The notes under the pieces are model-generated. The model saw nothing but the letters and a program-made list of their open reading frames with translations, had not been told where the DNA came from and did no database searches. This document shows positions 1 to 10,069 of a DNA stretch of 64,000 nucleotides, in pieces. Made by a program: the position numbers and the translations under genes. Every line of letters begins with the position of its first letter. Position 1 is the stretch's first letter. The stretch is from Alcanivorax quisquiliarum. GTDB taxonomy: Bacteria > Pseudomonadota > Gammaproteobacteria > Pseudomonadales > Alcanivoracaceae. The stretch is taken from positions 62,001 through 126,000 of the forward strand of contig NZ_JALKII010000001.1 of NCBI RefSeq assembly GCF_023051175.1, read 5' to 3'.

Positions 1-25
1 GGTACAGGACGCTTTCGAGCAGTAA
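1..25 (+). CDS. sucA: 2-oxoglutarate dehydrogenase E1, last residues (partial)
   Basis: The window opens inside a gene. Reading from base 2 gives VQDAFEQ and a TAA stop at 23-25. This resembles the end of E1 proteins (E. coli SucA ends in a similar V-x-D-A stretch, from memory), and the next gene is sucB, which normally follows sucA. Only seven residues are visible, so the call rests mainly on gene order. Confidence 0.6.
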
Positions 26-59
26 CAAGCAGAATCAAACTCGGGACCAAGGGCAGAAC

Positions 60-1298
60 ATGTCAATCGAAATCAAGGCGCCACAATTTCCGGAATCGGT
101 AGCAGACGGCACCGTTGCCACCTGGCACAAACAGGAAGGCGACGCGGTGAAACGCGATGAGCTGCTGGTCGACATTGAAACGGACAAAATCGTGCTGGAG
201 GTGGTGGCTGCCTCGGACGGCGTGATGGGCAAAATTCTCAAGGGCGAAGGCGAGACCGTTGAGAGCGAAGAAGTACTCGGCATTCTGGAGGCGGGCGGCG
301 CCAAGCCGGCTGCTGCTGCCGCCAAACCTGCCGCTGAAGCGCAGGGTGAGCAGGCAGCGAGCGCAGATGCGGACGACGCCGGCGCAGAGGCGGACGCTGT
401 TGCCGGCCCGGCCGCACGCAAGCTGATCAGCGAGCACGGCCTGGATGCGGCAGCGATCAAGGGCTCCGGCAAGGGCGGCCGGATCACCCGCGAAGATGTT
501 GAAAAGGCGCTCAAGGAGCGTGAAGACGCGAAACGTTCGAGCGCGGCTTCGCCGGCCCCGCAGTCAGCCGCCGCAGAAGCACCGGCTGCACCGGGGCAGC
601 GTGAAGAACGCCGCGTACCGATGACGCGGTTGCGCAAGCGTATCGCCCAGCGTCTGGTGGAAGCGCAACAGACGGCCGCCATGCTCACCACCTTCAACGA
701 AGTGAACATGAAACCGATCATGCAGATGCGCAAGGATTACCAGAGTGCATTTGAAAAGGCGCACGGTGTGCGGCTGGGCTTCATGAGCTTCTTTGTGCGC
801 GCCTGTGTGGAAGCACTCAAGCGCTACCCGGCGGTGAATGCCTCCATCGACGCCGACGATATCGTTTATCATGGCTTCTACGATATCGGCGTCGCGGTTT
901 CTTCCGAGCGCGGGCTGGTCGTGCCAGTGCTGCGTGATGTGGACCAGAAAGGCCTCGCCGAGGTGGAAACGCAGATCATCGAATACGGCAACAAGGCGCG
1001 TGACGGCAAGCTCTCCATCGACGAGATGACCGGCGGCACCTTTACCATTTCCAATGGTGGTGTATTCGGTTCGCTGCTGTCGACGCCGATCCTGAACCCG
1101 CCGCAAACAGCAATCCTGGGGATGCACAAGATCCAGGAGCGTCCGATGGCGGTAGACGGCAAGGTGGAAATCCTGCCGATGATGTACCTCGCCCTTTCCT
1201 ATGACCATCGTCTGATTGATGGCAAGGAAGCGGTGCAATTCCTGGTCGCAGTGAAGAACTTCATCGAAGACCCGGCACGCCTGCTGCTGGATATCTGA
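60..1298 (+). CDS. sucB: Dihydrolipoyllysine-residue succinyltransferase (E2 of 2-oxoglutarate dehydrogenase)
   Basis: E2 core of the 2-oxoglutarate dehydrogenase complex; it moves the succinyl group from the lipoyl arm to CoA. The 412 residues show the expected order. The N-terminal lipoyl domain has the lipoylated Lys in ETDKI (about residue 43). An Ala/Glu-rich linker follows, then a peripheral-subunit-binding domain around residues 120-150 ([17 protein letters not shown]). The catalytic domain carries the HRLIDG motif near the C-terminus. Length is normal. It lies 35 bp after the sucA stop and ahead of lpd and sucCD, the standard cytosolic TCA operon order. Confidence 0.97.
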   Translation: MSIEIKAPQFPESVADGTVATWHKQEGDAVKRDELLVDIETDKIVLEVVAASDGVMGKILKGEGETVESEEVLGILEAGGAKPAAAAAKPAAEAQGEQAASADADDAGAEADAVAGPAARKLISEHGLDAAAIKGSGKGGRITREDVEKALKEREDAKRSSAASPAPQSAAAEAPAAPGQREERRVPMTRLRKRIAQRLVEAQQTAAMLTTFNEVNMKPIMQMRKDYQSAFEKAHGVRLGFMSFFVRACVEALKRYPAVNASIDADDIVYHGFYDIGVAVSSERGLVVPVLRDVDQKGLAEVETQIIEYGNKARDGKLSIDEMTGGTFTISNGGVFGSLLSTPILNPPQTAILGMHKIQERPMAVDGKVEILPMMYLALSYDHRLIDGKEAVQFLVAVKNFIEDPARLLLDI

Positions 1299-1301
1299 TA
1301 G

Positions 1302-2810
<1,509 letters not shown>

Positions 2811-2890
2811 TCCGGGAAGCCGGGCGCGCTGCCGCAAGGCGGGCGCGGGCCGGCTTGTTTTCAACGTGTTTATGACGACGGAAACTGCAC

Positions 2891-4060
2891 ATGAACCTGC
2901 ACGAGTATCAGGGCAAGCAGCTATTTGCTGAATACGGGCTGCCGGTGTCCAAAGGCTATGCCTGTGACACGCCTGAAGAAGTAGCGGCCAAGGCGAAGGA
3001 AATTGGCGGCGATCGCTGGGTGGTAAAAGCCCAGGTACACGCGGGCGGCCGAGGCAAGGCTGGTGGCGTGAAGCTGGTGGAGAGCCCTGAAGAAGCGGCT
3101 GAATTTGCCAAGAAGTGGCTGGGCCAGCGCCTGGTCACCTTCCAGACCGATGAGCACGGCCAGCCCGTCTCGAAAATTCTGGTGGAGAGCTGCACCGATA
3201 TTGCAGATGAGCTGTATCTGGGTGCGGTGGTAGACCGCGCCACGCGTCGCGTGGTGTTCATGGCATCTACCGAAGGCGGCATGGACATTGAAACCGTCGC
3301 GGAAGAAACACCGGACAAGATTCTCAAGGCCACCATTGATCCGCTGGTAGGCGCGCAGCCGTTCCAGGGCCGCGAGCTGGCGTTCAAGCTCGGCCTGAAA
3401 GGCGATCAGATCAAGCAGTTCGTGAAAATTTTCATGGGCCTTGCAAAGCTGTTCGAGGAAAAAGACCTGGCACTGCTGGAAGTGAACCCGCTGGTGGTGA
3501 CGCCGGAAGGCAATCTGCATTGCCTGGATGCCAAGATCGGCATCGACGGCAGTGCACTGTATCGCCAGCCGGCACTGCGCGAAATGGATGATCCCACTCA
3601 GGAAGACGCACGCGAGCGCCGTGCTGCCGAATGGGATCTCAACTATGTGGCGCTGGAAGGCAACATCGGTTGCATGGTGAACGGCGCCGGGCTGGCGATG
3701 GCCACCATGGACATCATCAAGCTCAAGGGCGGTGCCCCGGCCAACTTCCTGGATGTGGGCGGCGGCGCTACCAAGGAGCGCGTTACCGAAGCCTTCAAGA
3801 TCATCCTTTCCGATGATCAGGTGAAGGGCGTGCTGGTGAATATTTTTGGCGGCATCGTACGCTGCGACCTGATCGCTGACGGTATTCTTGCTGCAGTGAA
3901 AGAGGTTGGCGTGCAAGTGCCGGTCGTGGTGCGCCTGGAAGGCAACAATGCCGAGCTGGGTGCGAAGAAACTCGCAGAAAGTGATCTGAACGTGATTGCG
4001 GCCAGCGGCTTCGATGACGCCGCCGAGCAGATCGTCAAGGCAGTCGGGGGTGCAGCGTGA
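2891..4060 (+). CDS. sucC: Succinyl-CoA synthetase, beta subunit (ADP-forming)
   Basis: ATP-grasp subunit of succinyl-CoA synthetase, which makes succinate and ATP from succinyl-CoA. The 389 residues start with the family N-terminus [12 protein letters not shown]. The nucleotide-binding stretch [17 protein letters not shown] is present, as is the C-terminal CoA-ligase region with GGIVRCD and GNNAE. Length is typical. Its last four bases form the GTG start and TGA stop overlap with sucD, implying coupled translation of the two subunits. Confidence 0.98.
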   Translation: MNLHEYQGKQLFAEYGLPVSKGYACDTPEEVAAKAKEIGGDRWVVKAQVHAGGRGKAGGVKLVESPEEAAEFAKKWLGQRLVTFQTDEHGQPVSKILVESCTDIADELYLGAVVDRATRRVVFMASTEGGMDIETVAEETPDKILKATIDPLVGAQPFQGRELAFKLGLKGDQIKQFVKIFMGLAKLFEEKDLALLEVNPLVVTPEGNLHCLDAKIGIDGSALYRQPALREMDDPTQEDARERRAAEWDLNYVALEGNIGCMVNGAGLAMATMDIIKLKGGAPANFLDVGGGATKERVTEAFKIILSDDQVKGVLVNIFGGIVRCDLIADGILAAVKEVGVQVPVVVRLEGNNAELGAKKLAESDLNVIAASGFDDAAEQIVKAVGGAA

Positions 4061-4932
4061 GCGTACTGATTAACAAAGATACCAAAGTCATCTGCCAGGG
4101 TTTTACCGGCTCGCAAGGCACCTTCCATTCCGAGCAGGCGATTGCTTACGGCACCAGGATGGTTGGCGGAGTCACGCCGGGCAAGGGCGGCCAGACGCAC
4201 CTCGGCCTGCCGGTGTTCAATACCGTGCGTGAAGCGGTGGAAGCCACTGGCGCAACGGCGTCGGTGATCTATGTGCCGGCTGCATTCTGCAAAGACTCCA
4301 TCATTGAAGCGGCTGACGCGGGTATCGAACTGATTGTTTGTATCACCGAAGGTATTCCGTCACTGGATATGCTGTATGTGAAGGAATACATCGAGCAGAA
4401 GGAAGGCGTGCGCCTGATCGGGCCGAACTGCCCCGGCATCATCGTGCCGGGCCAGTGCAAGATCGGCATCATGCCGGGGCATATCCACCAGCCGGGCAAA
4501 GTGGGCATCGTGTCGCGTTCCGGCACCCTGACCTACGAAGCGGTACACCAGACCACCGCGCTGGGCTTTGGCCAGTCCGCCTGTATCGGTATTGGCGGTG
4601 ACCCGATTCCGGGCACCACCTTCATTGATGCGCTGAAGCTGTTCCAGGATGACCCGCAAACCGAAGCGATCATCATGGTGGGCGAAATCGGTGGCACTGC
4701 CGAAGATGAAGCCGCGGCTTACATCAAGGAGCACGTCACCAAGCCGGTAGTCTCCTACATCGCCGGTGTGACGGCCCCTGCTGGCAAGCGCATGGGCCAC
4801 GCGGGTGCCATCATCGCGGGTGGTAAAGGTACGGCAGATGAAAAGTTTGCCGTGCTGGAAGCCGCCGGTGTGAAGACTGTTCGCAACCCGGCGCAGATCG
4901 GCCTGGCACTGAAAGAACTGACAGGCTGGTAA
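4057..4932 (+). CDS. sucD: Succinyl-CoA synthetase, alpha subunit
   Basis: CoA-binding, phospho-histidine subunit of succinyl-CoA synthetase. The N-terminal CoA-binding fold has [12 protein letters not shown]. The phosphorylated His lies in [12 protein letters not shown] near residue 250. The 291-residue length is normal. It starts at GTG 4057, overlapping the sucC stop by four bases (GTGA). It is the last gene of the operon and is followed within 40 bp by an intrinsic terminator. Confidence 0.98.
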   Translation: MSVLINKDTKVICQGFTGSQGTFHSEQAIAYGTRMVGGVTPGKGGQTHLGLPVFNTVREAVEATGATASVIYVPAAFCKDSIIEAADAGIELIVCITEGIPSLDMLYVKEYIEQKEGVRLIGPNCPGIIVPGQCKIGIMPGHIHQPGKVGIVSRSGTLTYEAVHQTTALGFGQSACIGIGGDPIPGTTFIDALKLFQDDPQTEAIIMVGEIGGTAEDEAAAYIKEHVTKPVVSYIAGVTAPAGKRMGHAGAIIAGGKGTADEKFAVLEAAGVKTVRNPAQIGLALKELTGW

Positions 4933-4971
4933 CAGCGTCTGCTGGCCGGCAACGGCCAGCCTGCGTACGAG

Positions 4972-5005
4972 AACCCTCCGCCTGCTAGCCGGGCGGAGGG
5001 TTTTT
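4972..5005 (+). terminator. Rho-independent terminator of the suc operon
   Basis: CCCTCCGCC (4974-4982) pairs perfectly with GGCGGAGGG (4992-5000) around a 9-base loop. TTTTT follows at 5001-5005, and AA precedes the stem to extend pairing with the T-run. A smaller hairpin without T-run (4941-4947 with 4954-4960) lies just upstream. Confidence 0.9.
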
Positions 5006-5090
5006 CATGCCTGACTTGTTCGTGCGGTCACGTCGCCTGACGCGGGCTGCCGGCCGAGGGGACGCCATCCAGTCGCCACAAGCTGAGCCC

Positions 5091-5117
5091 ATAAAAAAAC
5101 CGGCACGAGGCCGGTTT
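5091..5117 (-). terminator. Intrinsic terminator for the small acidic protein gene
   Basis: AAACCGGC (5097-5104) pairs with GCCGGTTT (5110-5117), loop ACGAG. On the minus strand the stem is followed by a run of seven T, 54 bp past the stop codon of the gene at 5171. The plus side has TTTCTT, so some bidirectional action is possible. Confidence 0.8.
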
Positions 5118-5170
5118 CTTCTGTCGGGAAAGACGGAGCGCGCTATCCTGGCGCGCTGGCTACGACCCGT

Positions 5171-5416
5171 TCAATGGAGCGTGTCGTCGTCGTCCAGATC
5201 AAAGAATTCATAATCACTGAGTTCTCGCGCAAGGCGGCGTTGTTCCAGCCGATCCTCGATGCGGTGTCTCATGTCGAGGTTGAAGGCACGGCTGCGTGGT
5301 GCCGGTTCGTCCCGCTCTTCCTCGGAGTCATCTTCGTCAAGAAACTCGATATCGTCGTTCATCAGCGCATCATCCGTTTCATCATCATAATCCCGGTCAG
5401 TGTGATGATCGGCCAT
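5171..5416 (-). CDS. Small acidic protein, resembles the PA3496 family
   Basis: An 81-residue, strongly acidic protein. The N-terminal half is rich in Asp/Glu. A basic helix follows (RIEDRLEQRRLARELSDYEF) and the end is an Asp-run. The arrangement looks like the short PA3496-type proteins annotated in pseudomonads as putative envelope-integrity proteins; that match is from memory. I chose the Met at 5416 because AGGAGGG lies 6 bases upstream; the longer frame to 5440 begins with GTG and has no such site. It has its own terminator (5091-5117) and stands alone, convergent with sucD. Function is not known from sequence. Confidence 0.6.
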   Translation of the reverse strand: MADHHTDRDYDDETDDALMNDDIEFLDEDDSEEERDEPAPRSRAFNLDMRHRIEDRLEQRRLARELSDYEFFDLDDDDTLH

Positions 5417-5852
5417 TGCAGACCCTCCTGCGTTGCCCACTCAACAACAAGCGTGACTGTGTGATTGCCAGCTACCTGATCCAGGTTCCGGCAGAGCAAT
5501 CGGTATTGCCGTGGGCTCCCGCAGGGAAGCCCACAGCGCCTGTATACCGTCGGTTTTCCCTTCTGACAAGCACTTTTTCCCCGGTGCCGGACAGTTCGTG
5601 AGCAATGGCTCGCTGTAGATGCGGCATACACCATAGCGGGCGAGTGTTTTGCGGGATATTGTTGCCGGCCAACGGGGTACGATGCAGGATGCGTTGCCGT
5701 GCAAGCACTGCGTTTTTCGGTGATGGCAGGGTGCCATGAGGGTGTCATGACAGGCTGCATGGCGCTGCACTGGCGCCGCCCGGTGCGAGCAATTCTGGCC
5801 AGCGCCGGCATTGCTTTGTAGAGTGTGCCGGAGAGCGGCCTGACTCTTGTCG
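5417..5852. other. 436-bp spacer between divergent genes
   Basis: This space separates the small acidic gene (minus) from the membrane-protein gene (plus). It should hold both promoters, but I cannot name one with confidence. A strong hairpin lies at 5511-5534 (GTGGGCT with AGCCCAC, inner CCC with GGG). A 154-codon open frame on the minus strand (5441-5905) has no SD and an unlikely composition; I do not call it. Confidence 0.4.
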
Positions 5853-7559
5853 ATGCCGGCGCTGAACAAGAATAGAAACGAGACAAAGCAGGCTGAAGCA
5901 GGCATGGGGGGAACGTCGTTGATGGCCGGAGCAATGCTGCTGGTGGGGATAACGGGGCTGCTGCTCGGTACGGCTGCGCTGATGCGCGACGCCGCCGGCC
6001 GGGGCTACTCGCCGCTTTGGTTTCTGTTGCCTGGTGTGGGGCTGGGCTATGTGCAGGAAAACTGGGCAGAGATCGGCTGGGCTGCGCTGCTGCGCGTGTT
6101 GGGCCTGGCCTTGATACTGCTCGGCGCGGGGCTGATGGTGGCGCGTGACCCGCTACTGCTGAGCCATCCGCAGCGGTTGTTCGGCACCCCGACCTCCGCA
6201 ACGATGGCGGGTAGCCAGCACGCGGAGCTGAACTCCTATATTGGCTCCGAGGAGGCCATCCTGCTGGCTATCCGCAATGACGCCAATCCGCATTTGACCG
6301 GACGTGTGAACGGCCAGCATTTTCATTACCAGCGGGTCGAGCTGGTAGACGGAGTGCTCAGTGCTCAGCAGGGTGAAGGTTTTATTCCCGAACTTGAGGT
6401 GCGTGTGTTGCTCCCGGAAGACCCGCTGCCGGTGCACGAACGCAAAACGATTTATGTGCGGCCGGGTGACGAACAGGCCCCCGAAATCCACTTGTCCTGG
6501 CTGCCAGCGGGGCAGGAGTTACCGGAGACGCGCATCATCACAGGCGGCTATCGCATGGAGCTGCATCTGGCGCCGCTGGATCGTTATCAACTGAAAGGTT
6601 TTCTGCAACTGCTGCTACCGGATATCGAGCGCAGTTTTCTCTCGGGTGAATTCATCGCGCACACCAACCGCCTGCGCTATGTGGATGGGCAGGTGGACTT
6701 GCGTTTTGATCATCCGGATACGCTGGATTATCTGGCAGAGCAGTACCTGGCAAGCCAGTTTCCGGCCGGCATGATCCGCCAGACGGAGCTGCTCGGCACG
6801 ACCATGCGCCGCCGGGAGGGTACAGGCACCAGCCATGTGCGAATCGCTTTGACGAACGGCCGTGTGGAGGAGCGCACATTGCACATGGAGCGCACGGAAG
6901 TGGGTTGGGTGATGCGGCCTGGCAATGTGGCGGTGGTGGTGCTGGAGCCGGGCGAGACGGCAGACGTGCGCGCACCGCAGGTGCGTCGGCCGGAGCGCCG
7001 CGACGATACGCCGGAGGTGCCGGCTTCGATCACGGTGACGTTTGCTGAGCTGGGGCGTTACAGGGGCCAGCAGGTGACGGTATTGCGAGAGGCTGCGGCC
7101 CCGCAACAGCAAGGCATCGTGCGCGGCCTGGAGCGCAATCGCTTGCTGTTGGAAACAACCCTGGGCAGCGGCACGCTGGAATATTTCGTCGAGCAGCCGG
7201 AGCTGTACGGGCTGCGCCTGGCGAACGGCCAGCAGGTGCTGATCAGCGATGGGGCGCGGCGCCCGTCCACTGACGCCAGCCCAGCCGGGAAAAACGCCGG
7301 TGAGAGCACCCGTGGAAATATCAGTGGAAACGCCGGTGAAAGTACCGACGACAGTGCGCTAGCGGAGCCGTCCCCCTACGCCGGGCTGATCGGCCGGATG
7401 GTGCGCATAACCGGGCACGACGGCCGTAGCCGCACTGGAGTGTTGAGCCGCGTCACCGCTGCGCATCTCACGCTTGAGGTTCCAGTCGGTTCCGGTACGC
7501 TGGAATACTACTACCGGCCCGAGGAGGTCGCTGCGCTGGAGCAGGTGGTTCGCCCATGA
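5853..7559 (+). CDS. Unidentified membrane protein with two repeated C-terminal beta domains
   Basis: I do not recognise a family. The N-terminus has two hydrophobic helices (LMAGAMLLVGITGLLLG and LRVLGLALILLGAGLMV) flanking a short loop. A soluble region of about 450 residues follows. The C-terminus contains two related segments, each ending in GSGTLEY (about residues 400-460 and 510-565). They are joined by a Gly/Ser-rich linker with a duplicated NAGEST; small SH3- or Sm-like beta domains would fit. Start is uncertain: ATG 5853 is used, but ATG 5922, preceded by GGGGGGA, puts the start directly before the first helix and may be better. Its stop overlaps (ATGA) the start of a decayed epimerase gene, so the two were probably one operon. 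Confidence 0.6.
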   Translation: MPALNKNRNETKQAEAGMGGTSLMAGAMLLVGITGLLLGTAALMRDAAGRGYSPLWFLLPGVGLGYVQENWAEIGWAALLRVLGLALILLGAGLMVARDPLLLSHPQRLFGTPTSATMAGSQHAELNSYIGSEEAILLAIRNDANPHLTGRVNGQHFHYQRVELVDGVLSAQQGEGFIPELEVRVLLPEDPLPVHERKTIYVRPGDEQAPEIHLSWLPAGQELPETRIITGGYRMELHLAPLDRYQLKGFLQLLLPDIERSFLSGEFIAHTNRLRYVDGQVDLRFDHPDTLDYLAEQYLASQFPAGMIRQTELLGTTMRRREGTGTSHVRIALTNGRVEERTLHMERTEVGWVMRPGNVAVVVLEPGETADVRAPQVRRPERRDDTPEVPASITVTFAELGRYRGQQVTVLREAAAPQQQGIVRGLERNRLLLETTLGSGTLEYFVEQPELYGLRLANGQQVLISDGARRPSTDASPAGKNAGESTRGNISGNAGESTDDSALAEPSPYAGLIGRMVRITGHDGRSRTGVLSRVTAAHLTLEVPVGSGTLEYYYRPEEVAALEQVVRP

Positions 7560-7843
7560 ACATCCTGGTTACTGGCGGTACGGGTTTGTCGGCCGCCAGC
7601 GGTGTCTATAACGCGGTGGCGCAAGGCCGGTAACTCGCGCTCGGTTCTGTCGGGCGCTGGCCGCGCCGGCCAAACGGGCTGCGCGAGCCGGCGTTGCCGT
7701 TGAAGCTGGCTCCGGGCGAGATGTCAGGGCTGTTGCCTGGTGGTCAGAAAGTGCTTCCGGCAAGGCTGCCGGAACAGGGTTTTGCCTTTCGTTTTCGCGA
7801 GATCGAGCCTGCTCTGGCCGATCTGCTGGCGGCGAGCACTTGA
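7556..7843 (+). pseudogene. Remnant of a YfcH/TIGR01777-type NAD-dependent epimerase
   Basis: ATG at 7556 begins MNILVTGGTGL, the typical Rossmann start of YfcH-like epimerases, but the frame ends at TAA 7631-7633 after 25 residues. From about 7679 another frame reads PALPLKLAPGEMSGLL, then GGQKVLPARLPEQGFAFRF, then ADLLAAST and TGA at 7841-7843. That is the recognisable C-terminus of the same family. The intact protein has about 300 residues, so roughly two thirds of the middle is gone, and the reading frame also changes between the two pieces. No catalytic centre remains. The start codon overlaps the stop of the upstream membrane-protein gene, a trace of an old operon. Confidence 0.75.
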
Positions 7844-7985
7844 TTGCGAGCCAGCCAGGGGATACCTATGATGCGCGCTGGTGGCGAAGCCTGATAGCCG
7901 CACGTGCATATCCCGGCGCAGGGCTTCGCAAAGGGCATCGGCCCGATTCCAGCCCGATTTCAATCTGAAGAGGCAGCGCCCGCTC

Positions 7986-9011
7986 ATGACACAACAACCG
8001 GAAGTCGCGGCAGTTCTCGGGGGTGGCAGCTTCGGCACGGCCATTGCTTCAATCCTGGTGCAAAACGGGCATCAGGTGCGGCTGTGGGTGCGCGATCCCG
8101 AAACAGCGGCGGTCATCAATAACGAGCGGGAAAACCCGCGCTACCTGCCGGGCACGGAGCTGCCCGAAGGCATGCAAGCCAGTGAAGACCTGATCGAGTG
8201 CCTGACCGGCGCGACCATGGTGTTCATGGCAGTGCCGAGCAAGGCGTTCATGGAGGTGCTGGACCAGGCGCGGGACCATATCCCCGAAGGCACGCTGGCG
8301 ATCAGTTGCACCAAAGGCATTCACGCCGATGGTTTTCTGCTGATGAGCCAGCTGTTGCAGCGCGAATGGCCGCATACGCGGGTGGGTGTGCTCAGTGGCC
8401 CGAATCTGGCCCGCGAGATCGCCGAGCGAAAATTCACCGGCACCGTGATTGCCAGCGCCGATGCGGAGCTTTGCAAGCGCGTTCAGGACGCGCTCAGTTG
8501 TGATTATTTTCGCGTCTACGACAGTAGCGACATGTTCGGCGTGGAGCTGGGCGGCGCGCTGAAAAACATTTATGCAATCGCCACTGGCATGGCCGCAGCA
8601 GTGGGCGTGGGCGACAACACCCACGGCCTGTTGATTACGCGCAGTCTGGCCGAAATGAGCCGCTTTGCGGTGCAGATGGGCGCCAGTCCGTTAACGTTTC
8701 TCGGCCTTGCCGGGGTGGGCGATCTGATCGTCACGGCGTCTTCCAGCCTGTCGCGCAATTACCGGGTGGGCTATCAGATCGGCCAGGGTAAATCACTGGA
8801 CGAGGCCGTGGCGGCGCTGGGGCAGACCGCCGAAGGTGTGAATACCGTGCGGCTGGTGGCCGAACGAGCCCGGCAGCAGGGCATTTATATGCCGCTGGCC
8901 ACCGGCCTTTACGCGATCCTGTTCGAGGGCCAGCCACTGGAACAGGTGATCGCGGGATTGATGCGTGGCGAACATAATCATGATGTCGAATTCACCATGG
9001 GCGGAGATTGA
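7986..9011 (+). CDS. gpsA: Glycerol-3-phosphate dehydrogenase [NAD(P)+]
   Basis: Makes sn-glycerol-3-phosphate from dihydroxyacetone phosphate for phospholipid synthesis, in the cytosol. The 341 residues start with MTQQPEVAAVLGGGSFG, holding the NAD(P) motif GGGSFGTA. The catalytic-Lys region ELGGALKNIYAIATG is near residue 190, and the C-terminus has the family GLAGVGDL and ERARQQG segments. I start at ATG 7986, not the longer frame at 7881, because the extra residues are unlike the family. It is followed after 5 bp by sixA and then a thioesterase gene, probably one operon. Confidence 0.96.
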   Translation: MTQQPEVAAVLGGGSFGTAIASILVQNGHQVRLWVRDPETAAVINNERENPRYLPGTELPEGMQASEDLIECLTGATMVFMAVPSKAFMEVLDQARDHIPEGTLAISCTKGIHADGFLLMSQLLQREWPHTRVGVLSGPNLAREIAERKFTGTVIASADAELCKRVQDALSCDYFRVYDSSDMFGVELGGALKNIYAIATGMAAAVGVGDNTHGLLITRSLAEMSRFAVQMGASPLTFLGLAGVGDLIVTASSSLSRNYRVGYQIGQGKSLDEAVAALGQTAEGVNTVRLVAERARQQGIYMPLATGLYAILFEGQPLEQVIAGLMRGEHNHDVEFTMGGD

Positions 9012-9016
9012 TCCCT

Positions 9017-9487
9017 ATGCGTCTGTATGTGGTACGGCATGGCGAAGCGGAGCCGGCAAGCCGCTCCGATGCAGAGCGCCCGCTCACGGAGCGCGGCCGC
9101 CGTGATGTGCGCGGCCTGTGGCAAGCGCTGGCGGCGAGGGGCGAAGCACCCACCACCATCATCAGCAGCCCCTATGTGCGTGCGGTGCAGACAGCCCAGG
9201 AAATCGCCGGCGTGTTCAACGGCAAGGTGGCACGCACGACAGAGCTGCTGGTGCCGGAGGCCCGACCGCAAGAGGTGTTCGACTGGCTGCTGAGCGAACC
9301 ACTGCGTGATGGCATGATGCTGGTAAGCCATATGCCGCTGGTATCACTGCTGGTGGGCAGGCTGGTGGATGGTGCCGAGGCACGGGTGCCCATGAGTGTG
9401 GGCGCAGTGGCGCTGCTGGATATCGACGTGCCGGTCGCGGCTGGTGGCCGGCTGGTATGGCTGCGCTCGCCCGGTGAGGCGCTCTGA
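9017..9487 (+). CDS. sixA: Phosphohistidine phosphatase SixA
   Basis: Histidine-phosphatase superfamily protein of 156 residues. The N-terminal VVRHGEAE carries the nucleophilic His in RHGE. SSPYVRAVQTAQ follows, and SHMPLVS supplies the second catalytic His. Size and motifs fit SixA, which dephosphorylates phosphohistidine on signalling or phosphotransfer proteins. Start is ATG 9017; a TTG at 9008 overlapping gpsA is less likely. It lies between gpsA and a hotdog thioesterase with short gaps. The substrate in this organism is not shown by sequence. Confidence 0.85.
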   Translation: MRLYVVRHGEAEPASRSDAERPLTERGRRDVRGLWQALAARGEAPTTIISSPYVRAVQTAQEIAGVFNGKVARTTELLVPEARPQEVFDWLLSEPLRDGMMLVSHMPLVSLLVGRLVDGAEARVPMSVGAVALLDIDVPVAAGGRLVWLRSPGEAL

Positions 9488-9512
9488 GGCAGCCGCGGAA
9501 AGGAGAAGGCAA

Positions 9513-9950
9513 ATGGCAATCTGGCGTGTGCCGGTGGATATCGACCGTATCAATGCCTGGCAGGCCGAGACGATCAACGGCGTGCTCGGGATCACCGTGA
9601 CGGAAGTGGGGGAGGACAGCATCACTGGCACCATGCCCGTGGACCGGCGCACCCACCAGCCGATGGGCATCCTGCATGGCGGGGCCTCGGTGGTGCTGGC
9701 GGAATCGCTGGGCAGCATGGCGGCAAATTATTGCGTTGACCCCGCCACGCACTACTGTGTGGGCCTGGATATCAACGCCAACCACCTGCGCTCGGTGCGC
9801 GCCGGGCTGGTCACGGGCGTCGCCAGCCCGATCCACATCGGGCGCACCACCCAGGTGTGGGAAATCCGCATTAGCGACGAGGCAGCCAAGCCGGTCTGTA
9901 TTGCGCGCCTGACGTTGGCAGTGCTGGCACATGACCGCTCGTCGCCCTGA
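9513..9950 (+). CDS. Hotdog-fold acyl-CoA thioesterase (PaaI/MenI-like)
   Basis: A 145-residue single hotdog domain with HGGASVVLAESLGS, the helix and acidic residue characteristic of the YbdB/YdiI/PaaI group. These enzymes hydrolyse aromatic or other acyl-CoA thioesters. Start is ATG 9513, preceded by AAGGAGAA. It is the third gene after gpsA and sixA, spaced 25 bp. The exact substrate cannot be read from sequence: a 1,4-dihydroxy-2-naphthoyl-CoA, enterobactin-type or phenylacetyl-type role are all possible. Confidence 0.85.
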   Translation: MAIWRVPVDIDRINAWQAETINGVLGITVTEVGEDSITGTMPVDRRTHQPMGILHGGASVVLAESLGSMAANYCVDPATHYCVGLDINANHLRSVRAGLVTGVASPIHIGRTTQVWEIRISDEAAKPVCIARLTLAVLAHDRSSP

Positions 9951-10069
9951 GCCGCCCGGCGGCAAGGCAAAGCGGGCAATTGTGATACGTTTGGCATGCC
10001 AAGGGCTGAGCCATTGTATTAGTATTGGTACTTAATCATTAGTGGGCGGGGCGCCAGCAGGCTTCCATC

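Noticed and set aside
4941-4960. Hairpin just after sucD as the operon terminator
   Set aside because: It has no T-run; the hairpin at 4972-5005 has a perfect stem and TTTTT and is the better terminator.
5441-5905. A 154-codon minus-strand frame upstream of the small acidic gene, rich in Cys
   Set aside because: No SD, unusual composition, and it ends directly upstream of an already well-started gene. A faint Cys pattern was not enough to support a Cys-cluster protein.
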